Source of the DNA: Hermatobates lingyangjiaoensis
Lineage: Eukaryota > Arthropoda > Insecta > Hemiptera > Hermatobatidae
Assembly (NCBI GenBank): GCA_026182355.1
Contig: JAPFBL010000549.1
Location: 119,339-183,338 of the forward strand
DNA length: 64,000 bases
Direction of reading: 5' to 3'
Below the pieces are notes generated by a model, which had not been told where the DNA came from, searched no databases, and saw only the letters and a list, made by a program, of their open reading frames with translations. Both the position numbers and the translations under genes were made by a program. Every line of letters starts with the position of its first letter. Position 1 is the first letter of the stretch. Below are positions 48,001 to 62,400 of the stretch, piece after piece.

Positions 48001-51000
48001 GCAGGATTCTCGTTTACTGGAGTCCCTTAGTCAATACTGCCGCAGTCGCTGTCTACCATTGGCATACCTTGCCCTGTAATGTTATTGCATTTAGTCCTGC
48101 AGGTTAGTTGTCGCTTTTTGTAAAAAAAAATATTCCACCATAATTTAAAATTTCATTAGCTTAAAAATTTGCTGTAATAATTCAGGTTCATAATTTTGAA
48201 TGGAGCTATATAGTAAAAAAATAAGTATATTATTCCATTAGAGCTTCGAAGAAATTGACGAAATTCGGCTACAACTGTGCAAAAAAGTTTTTTATATACG
48301 ATTTCATGGTCAGAAAAAAAACAGCTCCAAGAACATATTTTCAAATCAGTCTTTTTTTAAAACAGAGTTTTGTTCCAGTTAGTGTTTCGGAGAGACAAAA
48401 TAAAAAGGAATTCCAGAATTTTGAATTAATTTGAATTTTTCTTAAATAGCATTTTATTTCATTTAGAGTTTTGGAAAATTATATTGATTTGACCCCAGTG
48501 TCATGATTTTGAATAGCCTGTAAATATACAGGAGTTCAAAATCGGAGAAGAGTAACACAAACTCAAATTTTCGGGGAATCCATCTTCAGGAGAAAAGAGA
48601 GAGGGTGAGAGAGTGTATTTCTTTACTCTTTTTATTACTTTTCTTTGAGTTTCCACGGTCGATACTTTTATCAAAATTTATATATATATATATTTTATGG
48701 ATAAGATTTTGGGGTCCCGACTCATGTGCATCATGTATATTTGATAACTGTTTAAAAATATTCATCTAAAATTTTAGAACAATCCCTGTAATGGATTAAA
48801 TGCTTTTTTTAAAAATTACTTAATTTCTTCCATAATATTTATGTTATAAAGCTTGTTTATGTTTTGCAGGTAGTACAATGTTTTCCGGAGGAGAAGAACA
48901 TGTGTTAGTAAAATGGAATTTGGTTAATCCAGAGATAAAAAATTTCCTGCCTCGCCTACCGGCCCCTGTTGTTCACATTTCAGTATCCTATGACAATACT
49001 CTCGTTGGCGTCTCCCTACTCGACAACAGTTAGTGTCATATTTCTGTAACTACAGTTAGTTATTTATAAAGTAAGAAGGTTGGAGTTAGGATATTTAATA
49101 ATGCCAATGAGAGTATACTCTCTCAGTATACTGCTGTAGTTGAGAGAATTTGGATATACTGGTTTCGTAGAGACAGATAACCAACCTCAATAAAAGGAGT
49201 AGGGAACTTAAGGTCACAGCATTATTGAAAAATACTTATTTCTTTAGATTCCAAAAAAAAACTAAAAAAGAAATAAATTTGTTTATTAGATGCCATATGA
49301 TAAACATTTTTTGTCACAATTAGATAAGATGGGTACCATTATGTGTCTGTGAAACGGTATTTATTAGATATTTATTATACAAAATTTAAGTTATATTTGA
49401 TTTATTTACTAAATGTAGTTTGTAACTGTAAAGAAATTATTTATTAAGCTCAAGATAATTAATGTGAATAAGACCTTGATGCAAAAAACGGTTCCCACCT
49501 GAACCCTGATGCACACCTATACTAACTATAGTTCCTCCAATTTCTGCATGATTTAACTTTATTAAAGAAGTTATTTAGCATGTTGACTATCTATTTAATT
49601 GTTTTAATTAATTTAGTTTTTTTCTGTTAAATAATTCCAGGTATACTACTTCTGGATCCTTCTAATAAAATTCAGTGTGTTTTACACCAGATGTCTTGGG
49701 GAATTATTCCAAATCCTTCCACTAAGCTGTTTTCTGCTGGTATAAGTTATCATGGAAAAACGAGATCTGTAGTACTGAATGGAAAACCTGGCCATCTGCA
49801 ATTCTTTACACCGGAGAACGAATCTTTCATCTTCAGTGTAGGTGGATTTTTGTATAGTGTTCTAGATTTGAGATTAACCTGATTATTCATGTAGCGTAAA
49901 GCTTTTTGGGTTAGGTTAGGTTGAAGTGGCAGTCATACAATTTGACTGAAATTAAAATACATTACTGAGATAATGGTACTTGTTATGTCACACAATGGAG
50001 ATTGATCCTACATTGGAAGTCCTTATTTTTGTTAAACACAAATGAATTTAAAATAGTGGTCTTTAACGAGTCCCTGACATAGTATAGCTTCAGGACCGAC
50101 GGGTTAACATTCTCTCCAAGAGTCAGCGTGCTCAGATTTATTCACCTGCCCAGTGGATAAATCGAGGACCGAGTGGGTATTGAATCCCGGATCTTCCAGT
50201 CTAGAGGAGAATATATTACTGCTTGGCTAACCTGGCCCCTTACACCTTTAAGTCGTAGCTTTATTTTGTACTTAACAACGTACTATATAACTAAATCTTT
50301 GCACAATTAGGTTAATTAGAGATCTTTAGCAAATACTTAACGCCATAATGGATCGATGGTATTACTTTTACTGTGAGAGACAGTGCCAGTTTTATCAATC
50401 ACATGAAAACCCATCTACTAGAATTACATTCTGGAGTAAATTCTAAAGAAGATTTCAAATTATTGAGTTCTGACAACTTTCACGCAACCACTAGACTTAT
50501 TTGACTGCTTCTGTGGTAAAATGGATAAACAACCAAAGTCTCCACACAAATGAATGTGTATGTTTCATTCATCAGTGGAGACTTTTGTTTGTTTATCCAT
50601 TTTACATCAGAATGAGTAAATACCACACAATTACGGATTGCACAACTAATGATTTATTTGACTGCATTGTGAGTATCTTACATCTGTCTTGTAGATCACA
50701 AGTGTCCACTTAAAGTAGTAGACTCCACTTAATTTACGTTCTCAACATCTCTGTGCCAGAATAATAATCTTGACACAAAGAATTCATATTTATTCTATTC
50801 GTTAGCAAGGATAGAAGGAACTTTAATCTGAAATTTGGTATTTGTAGCTATTTTGTTTTTGAAAATACATTACTCACAGAAACACAAATGGACCAATTTT
50901 CAATTCACATTTTGTTCGACTCGGAGAACTAATATTTCAATCCCCTGATTGGTCGAGTATTTTCGTTGAATACTCAATTTCGAAATTTTTACCTTTTGCA

Positions 51001-54000
51001 ATACTGCATTTTTTTAGAGGTACTTTATTATTGATAAAAAATCGGACCTTCAGTTTGATAAGATCTGCCCACACCACATGATTTGATGAAAATCGTTGTG
51101 ATTTTCTTTTTTTTTTTATTCACATTTACTATATATAAGATATGGTGGGTACACAATAGTTGGTACATAATGTTCAAAAAACTGTTCTATAATTGCAATA
51201 GTGATACACGAACATTTAAAGAATTGTTATTTGCATTGATAGAGATATTAAACAGAAATATACATCGTAATATTAAATTAGATCTGAATTGACAAGATAG
51301 AGCCAGGGTAGCCCAGTGGCTCGCCTCTCTACTGGTGGATCCAATACGCACTCTGGTTCTCGATTTATTCATACAGGAGGTGAACAATCTGTTCATTTTT
51401 CCGCTGTCCCTCGGAAAGGACGTAAAGCCGTTGGTCCTGAGCCTGTAGGATGTAAGATGCCTGCTAAAGATCACTAATCTAAATATACTTGAGTTGGGAA
51501 AAATTTAGGACTCGCAATAAGGAATGTTCGTTGTATTGTATCACAAAAGGGTTAAAACATATAATTGGTCTCTAAATAATAAAAATAAGTAACATATTCG
51601 GCGTATGTGTCTGCCATTGCAACCTAACCTAAACTGGGAAAGAGAAGTATAAGCAAAAAAATTGTTTGAAGAATAAGAACCAAAGAAACTAACGTTATAC
51701 AACTAGAGCTACCCCAAAAATATACTACATTTTACCATATTATTAAGTAAATATAAGTCGTGTGGTGTCCCAGAAGAGGTGGTTTGTTGTTTTAGATGGA
51801 TATTACGGGACAGAACTATGTGAGTCGGGAAAGAGAGAAGGAAATATTCAATTCTGATGTGACAGCCACGGCTGTAAGTGAGGATTCTTTTTGGTTGGCT
51901 ACAGTAGAAACAAACAAAGACCCTACTATATCACTTAACATTAAAATGAAGATTTGGTTATTTGAACCAGAAAAGAAAAGGTAAACCAAAATTTTTTTTT
52001 TAATAATCAAATTTTATAAGGATAATGAAATATCTATTATAAGGATATTAGTAATTTTACAGAAATTGTTCAATATTAACTCGTGATGCTGCTTTTCCCA
52101 ATGTTTAATAATTTTTCCTTTAAGCAAGAAAGAAAGAAAACAACAAAGTGAGAAGGAGAGCAGTTTGATAACAAATGCTACATTAAAACCTCAAAACTCT
52201 GTAACTAGCGTTCACTGTAAATCATACTGATGATCCAGTATGAAATAGTATTGATGTTACCTACACACTATCACCTCACCATCACTTTGTCTAGGTTTAA
52301 GTTTCATTATTCTCTTATTTAGTATCTGTTTTATCGAAAGGCAAATTTTACTATTGCCATTTTGTTCAAAGCATCTGTCGAAAAAAATCAAATGGACTCG
52401 GTATTGGTATTCAATTGATAACTTGGTATCGTTCCGTCATTACTTTAAAGAAATGCAGACCTACTGTATAAGTATTTAAGTTTTCAGTGATCGCTTTGGT
52501 GTTGGTAGTATAGGCTAATATCAGTACAGTCTTGATAATTTGGTATCACTACTACAAACAGTATACACCTGTATAGTTCTTTAAGTTTTCGGTATCTTAT
52601 TGATATCGTCAGTGATATCAATAAGATATGGTTGTTATATAAGATAAGGTTGTTATCGACTTGGTATGGGCACCGCTTGTTATTCTGGTATCTTGCCATC
52701 ACTAGTGAAAAAAGTACATACCTATCTAAGTATTTAAATTTTCAGTAATCCTATTGATGTCATTAGTATGAATTCTTATAGGCTCGGTATGGGCTCTCGT
52801 TTGATACTCTGGTATCTTCCCATCATTACTGCAAAAAGTACATACCTATACAAGGGAACCAATAACCATCACATAGTTCATCCAATCCAATCTGTATTAC
52901 CGGAAATAGATCCAGAATACAGTAGAACCTCGCGTTACGAGTTTAATTCATTCCCAGGCCGAGCTCGTATTGCGATTTATTCATATTACGAAGCAATTTT
53001 TCCTATTGAAATTTGTATAAAAATAAATTATCAGTTCCATTCCAAAATGCCTGTTTTTAAGTTAATTTCTTAAACAAAAAAGATACAATTAGAAAAAATA
53101 AACTTTACTGAACATGTAATATGAATAATACAAATGCATGCAAAAGATAATCATGTTTTATTAATCTACTAAACTTAAAAAGGAAATAATCAAGGTATGA
53201 TATTTTATTTAAAGACAGTGGCTTGTACTACGAACTTTTACTCGTTGTATGAGACAAAAAGTCTTAAGAATGGCTGATCGTAAAGGGGAATTTCTCATAC
53301 AATGAGGCACTCGTACTAACAGGTCCTACTAAACTGATATTTAGATTTCCTTGGATAGTACAAGGAGAACTAACGATCGTGACTTCTTCCTTTAGATATG
53401 TAGGTATATTTTTGTAGGTGCATTTCCAGAATACTGGTATTCAGGTTGTCAAAAATCATTCTCCCGCAGTTGCGCAGGTAGTAACAAATGAGGATTAGAG
53501 TAGGTATCTCTCTGTAAAAACATTTATGGAAGACTAGTACTCAGGATGGGGATCAGGTTAGCCCAGTACCAACTTTCTCGCCTCTGGACTTGTAAGTCCT
53601 GGGTTCAATACCCACTCTGGTCCTCGATTTATTCACGTAGGAGGTGAATAAATCTAAACATGTCATTCCTTGGATAATACGTTAAGCCATCGGTCCTGAG
53701 CCTATACGATGTCAGCTAGTCGATAAAGTTGTCTACTCTAAATATAATTGAGTTAGGCAAATTTTAAGACTCCCACTGAAGAATCATTCGTCATTGTGTG
53801 GTATCATAAAGGGCCAATGTTTGGCCTACGTGTGTTCCCTTTTGGGGCATCCACTGCAACCTTCCCGTTCTTTCGTGGATACCCAGATAATAGCTAGTAA
53901 TAGCTATAAATTCTTCTACCAATTTATATGTAAGGGGCTTACATATTGGGGACTTCTACCAATATGTATGGATCTGTCTGTGGTTATTGAGTATTTGTGT

Positions 54001-56353
54001 TGGATGGACAACGGCATATATAGAATCAATAAAATTATGTTTTCTTTTTTATTTAAATACTTTCAACAATACTTTATTAGGACTCTTTTTCTTTAATTTT
54101 CAAAAATGCTTTTCTATATATATGATTTATTCTTAACCATATGGTGCGTTGTGGTTTATCAGTTTGTTGATATAAACTAATGTTAATCAATGCCTAATGT
54201 TATAATTTCATATAATGTTTTCATAAAATATCTAGATACATATAATAAACTATTAAAACATTTTATAATAGGGAGTCTGAGTTTAACATTTACCTTTTAA
54301 CCTTTCAACAGTGATTTTATATTTTCACTTATGAAGTAGTGATTAAGTAGGTCTAAGCCTTGTATATAAATTCATTAAGTTAAAATATTTGAGATGTTTT
54401 ATTTTAAGGTTTATAATGCACACGCTCGTTGATCTGCCTCATGATGGAGAAATTCATTCGATGAAGTTTCGACCAGCAAATGACCAAAGTGTCGATGATG
54501 TAAGTGCCGATCGTCTAAACAACATGCTTTTAACTTCTGGAGAAGATAAGAGATTTCGTTTGTGGTCACCGGTGTTAACTGATAGTAAGTATTGTCTCTA
54601 ATACTTAATACTCGCAAACTAAATCATAAGTAAGATTATACTGTCATTGGAACCACAGAGCTAAGGATCGAAAGTCGATAATGTTTTATGGATAGTTACT
54701 GGGCCTTTAAACTGAATCATAAGTAAGATTATACTGTCATTGGAACCACAGAGCTGAGATCGAAAGTCGATAATGTTTTATGGATAGTTTACTGGCCTTT
54801 AAACTGAATCATAAGTAAGATTATACTGTCATTGGAACACAGAGCTAAGGATCGAAAGTCGATAATGTTTTATGGATAGTTACTGGGCCTTTAAACTGAA
54901 TCATAAGTAAGATTATACTGTCATTGGAACCACACGAGCTGAAGGATCGAAAGTCGATAATGTTTTATGGATAGTTACTGGGCCTTTAAACTGAATCATA
55001 AGTAAGATTATACTGTCATTGGAACCACAGAGCTGAGGATCGAAAGTCGATAATGTTTTATGGATAGTTACTGGGCCTTTAAACTGAATCATAAGTAAGA
55101 TTATACTGTCATTGGAACCACAGAGCTAAGGATCGAAAGTCGATAATGTTTTATGGATAGTTACTGGGCCTTTAAACTGAATCATAAGTAAGATTATACT
55201 GTCATTGGAACCACAGAGCTAAGGATCGAAAGTCGATAATGTTTTATAGATAATTACTGATGTCAACTACAATGCTCATTACCCATTACAACTGCAATTT
55301 TAAATTACCAAAATTATAACTTGATTACCTGGAGTTAGATAGAAAATTGAGAGAGAGAAGAAAGAAAAAGAGAGAGAAGGTGGGGGGAAGAAGAAAGAGA
55401 GAGAGAAACAAGAGAAAGAATAGAGAGGAGAGAAAGAGTGAGAAGGGGGGGAGGAAGAAAGAGAGAGAGAGAAACAAGAGAAAGAACAGAGAGGAGAGAG
55501 AGAGAGAGAAGGAAATAAAGAGTGAGAATTGTGTTTTTACAAATAGTATTTTGTAGAAAATAAGATTATCCTTTCTTACCATCATAACAAAAAAAAAGAA
55601 TAGATAAATAAAATATTTAAAATTGTAATAAAAGAAAATGATTTGTTACAGTCGTTTTCCCTTCACTTCACTTCGCTGAAAATGTTATACTTTTTTCGAT
55701 TCTTACTCTCCCTTTAATTGTAAAAGTTGAGAGTTTTGTTTTTCAAAGCTTCCCACATAAGCCAATGAAGAAAGTATAAAACAAAATTACAACGTTGGTT
55801 AAAAGTGTTTGATTTTTATCTGAAAAAAAAATAACTCAAGAATTATTAATTCTATATGAATATACAAATATCTCAAGAAATAATACTTTATTAATAAGAA
55901 AACTCACCAACAAGTTAAAATCTCAAGTTGTAGGGTAGTTTCCGGTTTGCCTGCTATCTAAGAAGTGTAGTTTGACTCTGCGGATGGTTTTGTGGTTCGG
56001 ATTATTTAAATTATATCGTGATTTCTTTGAATATATAAATGAACCGAACGCCATGTCACAGTGAAATGATTGCAGAAGGAGTTCAAGTTAGTGCTGTTCA
56101 AAACATAATGAGTAACGAACTTAAGTACGGCAAAACGTGTGTAAGCTGAGCCCTGAAGGAATTGACTTGGCTACACAGGGACACAAAATTGTTAGTGTGT
56201 ACAGAGCTAAAAGAGTGCCTTGAACGAGAAGCTGAGCACTTGTTCAATAAAATTTTGACTTGAAATGAAAGTGAACTCCTGATCATCTGCCAAGAAAAGA
56301 TCATTTCATAGGCATCAAACAAAAAAAATCATTTTTAATTCCCTACCTCCCTA

Positions 56354-56406
<53 letters not shown>

Positions 56407-59400
56407 CCTCCCCCCAAGCTCTTATTGCCATCTGGCTTTTATGAATTTCCATTCTCGGTTCAACTGTCTCCCTCATTCTCTATTAATACCCTCAATTTAT
56501 ACGTATTTCCTTTTCCCCTCTGACTATATATAGAACCAAAACTAAAGTTTATCGGGACTCGGTCAGTTCTTCAGGTTCAAATTAAACTCTCATTGCCAAC
56601 GTTTCGGTTTTATTTAAAACCTTTTTCATAGGTAGAAGTATACATTTTGAAACAGAAAAACTAAGTATTACATTACAAATAAAAATAGTCTGTGGATTTC
56701 AACAAAAACTGTAGTTCGATGTAGATTTCAACTTTGTCGTTGAAATCCACATACTATTTTTCATTGTAAAATAATTTGTAATGTAATACTTAGTTTTTCT
56801 GTTTCAAAATTTATATTCACTGCCTACGAAAAAGGTTTTAAAGAAAAACCGAAACGTTGGCAATGAGAGCTTAATTTAAACCTAAAGAACTGACCGAGTC
56901 CCGATAAACTTTAGTTTTGTTTCTATTCCACGGTCGATACTTTTATCAATATTTATATATAGAACTATAACTATTTTACCCATTGTATAGTGGACTTTTA
57001 AATATTCTCCGATAAATTTCTAATAGTTAACACGTATTATCCATTCGGTTTTTTTATTATTTATTATTATTCAGGTTTATATATAATATAATGTTAAGAG
57101 TTACTAAAGTCTAAGAGAGTATTATATGATCCCTTGGCAGTACTGCCATAGTCTTTTAGATTGATCGATATTTATTTGATTTGTCCTGTTGCAGAGAAGT
57201 CCTTGGTTTGGGGCTGTGACAGAGTAGGCAGCTTTAAAAACTTTCCGTGTGGACCTTGCTGCTTTAGCGAAGATGGTTCTCTTGTCGCTGCGGCCTTCCA
57301 GCAATCTCTTACTATATGGTGTTCTGAAACTTTTACCCTTAGAAGCTCACTTTCTAAAAATTCTCAGCTAATCAAGTTTGTATAATATATATTTTTTTTT
57401 AAGTATAATTTAATATAAGTTATTTCTATTCTTTGATGCCATTATTATTTTAGTTGGATTGCATCACCACTAGAAAGTCTTTTATAGTTTTCGCTATTTT
57501 TTTTCTTTTTTAACAGTCTTGACGCTCCTGGAGATCTAGTGATCGTCTATATTGTAGTGATGACACCAAAAAGGATGGTAATAATTAGAAGTCGTGAACT
57601 TTCTTAAAATAAAATATTAATTAATATTAATTATTGAATCTATTAAACAATTAAAATAATAGCATACAATAAAAGTCTTTATATAAGCTTTTATATCACC
57701 ATCTAAAGTAGACTTTGCTCTTTTGTTACCGGTTAGTTTATGTGATACTATTAGTGTGTTATAAGATGGTTACAAAAAAAAATATAATTTGAAGTTATTG
57801 ACATGCTAGTGATGTGGATTCTAAAATAAAATAATTTTATAATATCGTTCTAGTATAATATGGATACAAAACTAAAGTATTGTGGGGGATTATGTTCCAA
57901 TATTGATATGGATACAAAATTTAATAATCTGAAGTCATTGACATGATAGTGATGTAGATACTAAATAAAATAATTTTATAATATCGTTCTAGTATAATAT
58001 GGATACAAAACTAAAGTATTGTGGGGGACTATGTTCCAATATTGATATGGATACAAAATTTAATCATCTGAGGTCATTGACATGATAGTGATGTAATTCT
58101 AAAATAAAATAATTTTATAATATCGTTCAGTATGATATGGATAAAACTAAAGTATTGGGGATATTGTCCAATATTGATATGGATACAAAATTTAATAATC
58201 TGAAGTCATTGACATGATAGTGATGTAGATACTAAATAAAATAATTTTGTAATATCGTTCTAGTATAATATGGATACAAAACTAAAGTATTGTGGGGGAT
58301 TATGTTCCAATATTGATATGGATACAAAATTTAATAATCTGAAGTCATTGACATGATAGTGATGTAGATTCTAAAATAAAATAATTTTATAATATCGTTC
58401 TAGTATAATATGGATACAAAACTAAAGTATTGTGGGGGATTATGTTCCAATATTGATATGGATACAAAATTTAATCATCTAAGGTCATTGACATGATAGT
58501 GATGTAGATTCTAAAATAAAATAATTTTATAATATCGTTCTAGTATGATATGGATACAAAACTAAAGTATTGGGGTGATATTGTCCAATATTGATATGGA
58601 TACAAAATTTAATAATCTGAAGTCATTGACATGATAGTGATGTAGACACTAAATAAAATAATTTTATAATATCGTTCTAGTATAATATGGATACAAAACT
58701 AAAGTATTGTGGGGGATTATGTTCCAATATTGATATGGATACAAAATTTAATAATCTGAAGTCATTGACATGATAGTGATGTAGATTCTAAAATAAAATA
58801 ATTTCATAATATCGTTCTAGTATGATATGGATACAAAACTAAAGTATTGGGGTGATATTGTCCAATATTGATATGGATACAAAATTTAATAATCTGAAGT
58901 CATTGACATGATAGTGATGTAGATTCTAAAATAAAATAATTTTATAATATCGTTCTAGTATGATATGGATACAAAATTAAAGTATTGGGGTGATATTGTC
59001 CAATATTGATATGGATACAAAATTTAATAATCTGAAGTCATTGACATGATAGTGATGTAGATTCTAAAATAAAATAATTTCATAATATCGTTCTAGTATG
59101 ATATGGATACAAAACTAAAGTATTGGGGTGATATTGTCCAATATTGATATGGATACTAAAATAAAATAATTCTTGAGTTAGATTTCAAGTAATGAGATTG
59201 AGAGGGGGAAAAATTGATTATTGTTGTAGTAATGAGATGGATACAAAGAAATATTAATGTTATTTCCCTAATCATTATCAGTTGCATGACTACACTTTTT
59301 TGCCGCCAAGAAGGTGGTTTTGATCTCCCCTCCAGTATCTGTTTTTAAAAGTTGAAATTGAACAAATTTCATTATTTCAATGTGTCCAGTCTTTAGTTTC

Positions 59401-62400
59401 AGCAGTCCAACATGTTGAAAATGTTTTCATGAACATTCCTTACTAGTTGAAATAAACATTTTTGAAGTAAAAGTGACTTCAAAAAAATTTCTTTATCATC
59501 ATTTTTAACAAACATTGCTTTGTTTTGCAAGATACATTGGAAAAAAGAAAAATTTTCGACTATTTTACCGAAGTTATTCGTTATAATTCTAACCTCATGG
59601 AGTCACTGAAAGTATATATTCACACATGGGCAAGCATCAAATTAATATGGTAATTTCATTACTTATGTCTTGCGTCTACCATACTGAGTTAGGTTATCAC
59701 GTATCAAGGGTTAATAATATCTTTAATTATCTTGTGACATAAAATCCCAGGTATTTTAAAGCTTTTATTTTTTCTTTTCTGTTTTGTGTCCCTCAGCCCC
59801 TCCTCCCTCCCCTCTCACCCTTTGCTACACCATTGGCAATGAAATGGTTACAAAAGTGATTTTTTATTGTTTTTGAGTGATTGGTTCAGGTTTCTAGGTC
59901 TCTGAATGTACTGTAAAGTTGTTTTGTTTGTGCAGAAATGTTGAGTTTGGTCGACGGACTAGCTGTCATCTAGCAGTGGTGACGACGTCGGATGAACTCT
60001 TTGTTTGGAACTTGTTGACTCTCAGTGTGATTTGGGTTGTGCCTCTTCAAGTGTCCATCCTGGTACCTGACCCATTGTCATCCTTCATGGCCGTCTTCAC
60101 TGATACCAAATCCAGTCAGTTTCTGTTCTATGTCAATAACTACTTTCTACTGTACAGTAAGTTAGTTTTTTTTTTACTATTTGAGCTATGCTACCGGTGA
60201 TGTGGCTCAATTATGTTATGGCACCCATTTAACCACGAACGAAAACCATATTACCGTTGTCGCCAAGGGCACTTAGTGCCACCAATCCAAGTGATAGCCA
60301 TGCCAATGTGATCTAATGAGAACATGGCTTTAACATCGTTACTGTAGTAAGTATATTATAGTAATCGTGAAAAAAATTCGCATTTTTAAAAAAAATTGCC
60401 ATCTTACCTAATTCATCTTCTTTGCAATTTGACCGATTTCCGAAAACAGAATTTTTCGATAGCAGAATAAGTTGGCCAGTTTTGCATGTAAATGTCAACA
60501 TTTCGACTTCCTTTAAAGTCAGTAAGGTTGTGTACACTATACTTCTCATGCCATATAACAGATCATAAGGAAATTGCACGCTAAGGTCGGTCCGTGTAAG
60601 AGTTTAATTATTTTTTTAATTAATATGTGCCGTATAATTGTTCAATTACATTGAACTACAAAAAAAATCATTACACTACTTTTTACGAATTTAATTTTTT
60701 TAACAAAACTGCTGACTATCAAATATTACTATTTTGTAATAGTCAATTTTTCTAAAATGTCAGAATTTTCATTAAAATGGACAAATAGAAGGAAATGCTG
60801 TCCTAAAAACAGGAAACTCAACTTAGATCAATTCCTCCTGCTGTTGGATTTGTTCAGAACTTTTTTTTATCAGAGTCAAGCAGATTATTAGAATTTAAGA
60901 TAATGTTTTAAACATGTTCTTTTATATTCAAAAAGTAGTAAATATTGAAACTATTTAAGCGAAAATTGTCGGACACAGTGTCAGAGTCTCACGGTCACAG
61001 ACTCTAACAGTGTTAGCCTACTACAAGTGATTGTGATCTTTTGGTAGGGACATTACATCCTTATTATACTGATTATAGACTTATACAACGGTTTTGGAGA
61101 AATAATTGTAGAATAATTATAACATATACTATATTTTTGGGAGAAAACATTTAAAAAAGTGATTTTTGTTCTTTAACATACATGTGCTCATTTTGTTTTT
61201 TTTTTCTTACAACAAAGTACAGCTATAATGAAAAGTAAGAGTTTTGGGGTGTCCTGAATCCTCTTTTTGATTATATCTTTCCGCTTAAGGCTGGCTAGGT
61301 CTATCAAACATTTTGTAAACACTCCACAAGTCGTACCATGTGGCAGAACAAGACATGTCTATAGTTCTTGGTATGGAAAAAAACCTTGTTATTTGTGGGT
61401 AATATTAAAACATGGGGAAAATACTGTATAAACTTTTAACAGCTTTTCTGGAAGTTCTACAAACTTCAAATTTCATATTAAGTAATGTGTTACTAACGAA
61501 TATTGTTAGATAAAAATTTTATAAATTTATGAAAATGAAACTAAATTAATTGAAGTGATTTAATTTATTGTCAAAGTGTTTGATGATTAGTTTACTTGTA
61601 GCGAAGTTGAGTGAATACCACACCGGATTTTTTTCTTTTACAATAATTCTGTTTTACTTCAGATCACGAACATAATTCATTCCTGAAGTGAATTCGTAAA
61701 ACGAATTTTACAAAAAAAAAAGAAATTTTTTATAAAAGAATAGTTAATTTTTATCATAAAAAGTAATGTGGATTGCATTTCTTCGTTCCAGACTTCCAAA
61801 AATTACGTACGTTAAGTATTGTTCAGTACAAACAACCAACGAATCTTTACACATATTTGACTGCAGGTCGCAATTATCGATTCTTTGGATCTACTCCTGA
61901 ATAAATTGTTATTTTATATACTGTAGTAGATATAGTATATCTGTTATATGTTAACTGTTCTACAGCATATACTATGATAGAGATTGAAAAACTAATATTT
62001 TTTTAAATCATTAGTTGTGCAATCCGTAATTGTGTGGTATTTACTCATTCTGATGTAAAATGGATAAACAAACAAAAGTCTCCACACAAATGAAGTTTTG
62101 CATCTATTTCCTACTTGTTGTTTTCACTGGACCAACCCTTCAGCATCACATCCTTGGTGTCTTTCTGATGATGAACTCAAAGTGTTCGAAACGCGTTGTT
62201 GCTATTGAATAAAACTTCATTTTTATGGAGACTTTTGTTTGTTTATCCATTTTACCTCAGAATAATATTTTTTTTATAAAACGATTATTATTTCATCAAT
62301 TTTTATTTGTCATCACCTTGAAGCCCCCTCAATGAATCTTTCAGATAAAAATTCAGAACCATCCACAAATCGTTTACATTCTGCTCTTATTAATCCTTAT

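Noticed and set aside
29590..53880. Functional tRNA genes
   Set aside because: A and B boxes are present but the cloverleaf is broken and all share a long common non-tRNA body, so they are SINEs.
55325..55585. Basic (plus strand) or Leu/Phe/Ser-rich (minus strand) small proteins
   Set aside because: They come from a GA-rich low-complexity tract.
57516..57607. Possible WDR75 exon after the TTTAACAG at 57515
   Set aside because: It reads in frame from exon 10 but stops after about 30 codons and resembles nothing. Exon 10 joins in frame to 59936, whose translation continues the WDR75 family order.
57775..59165. CRISPR-like array
   Set aside because: Repeats are contiguous with no unique spacers, and the DNA is eukaryotic.
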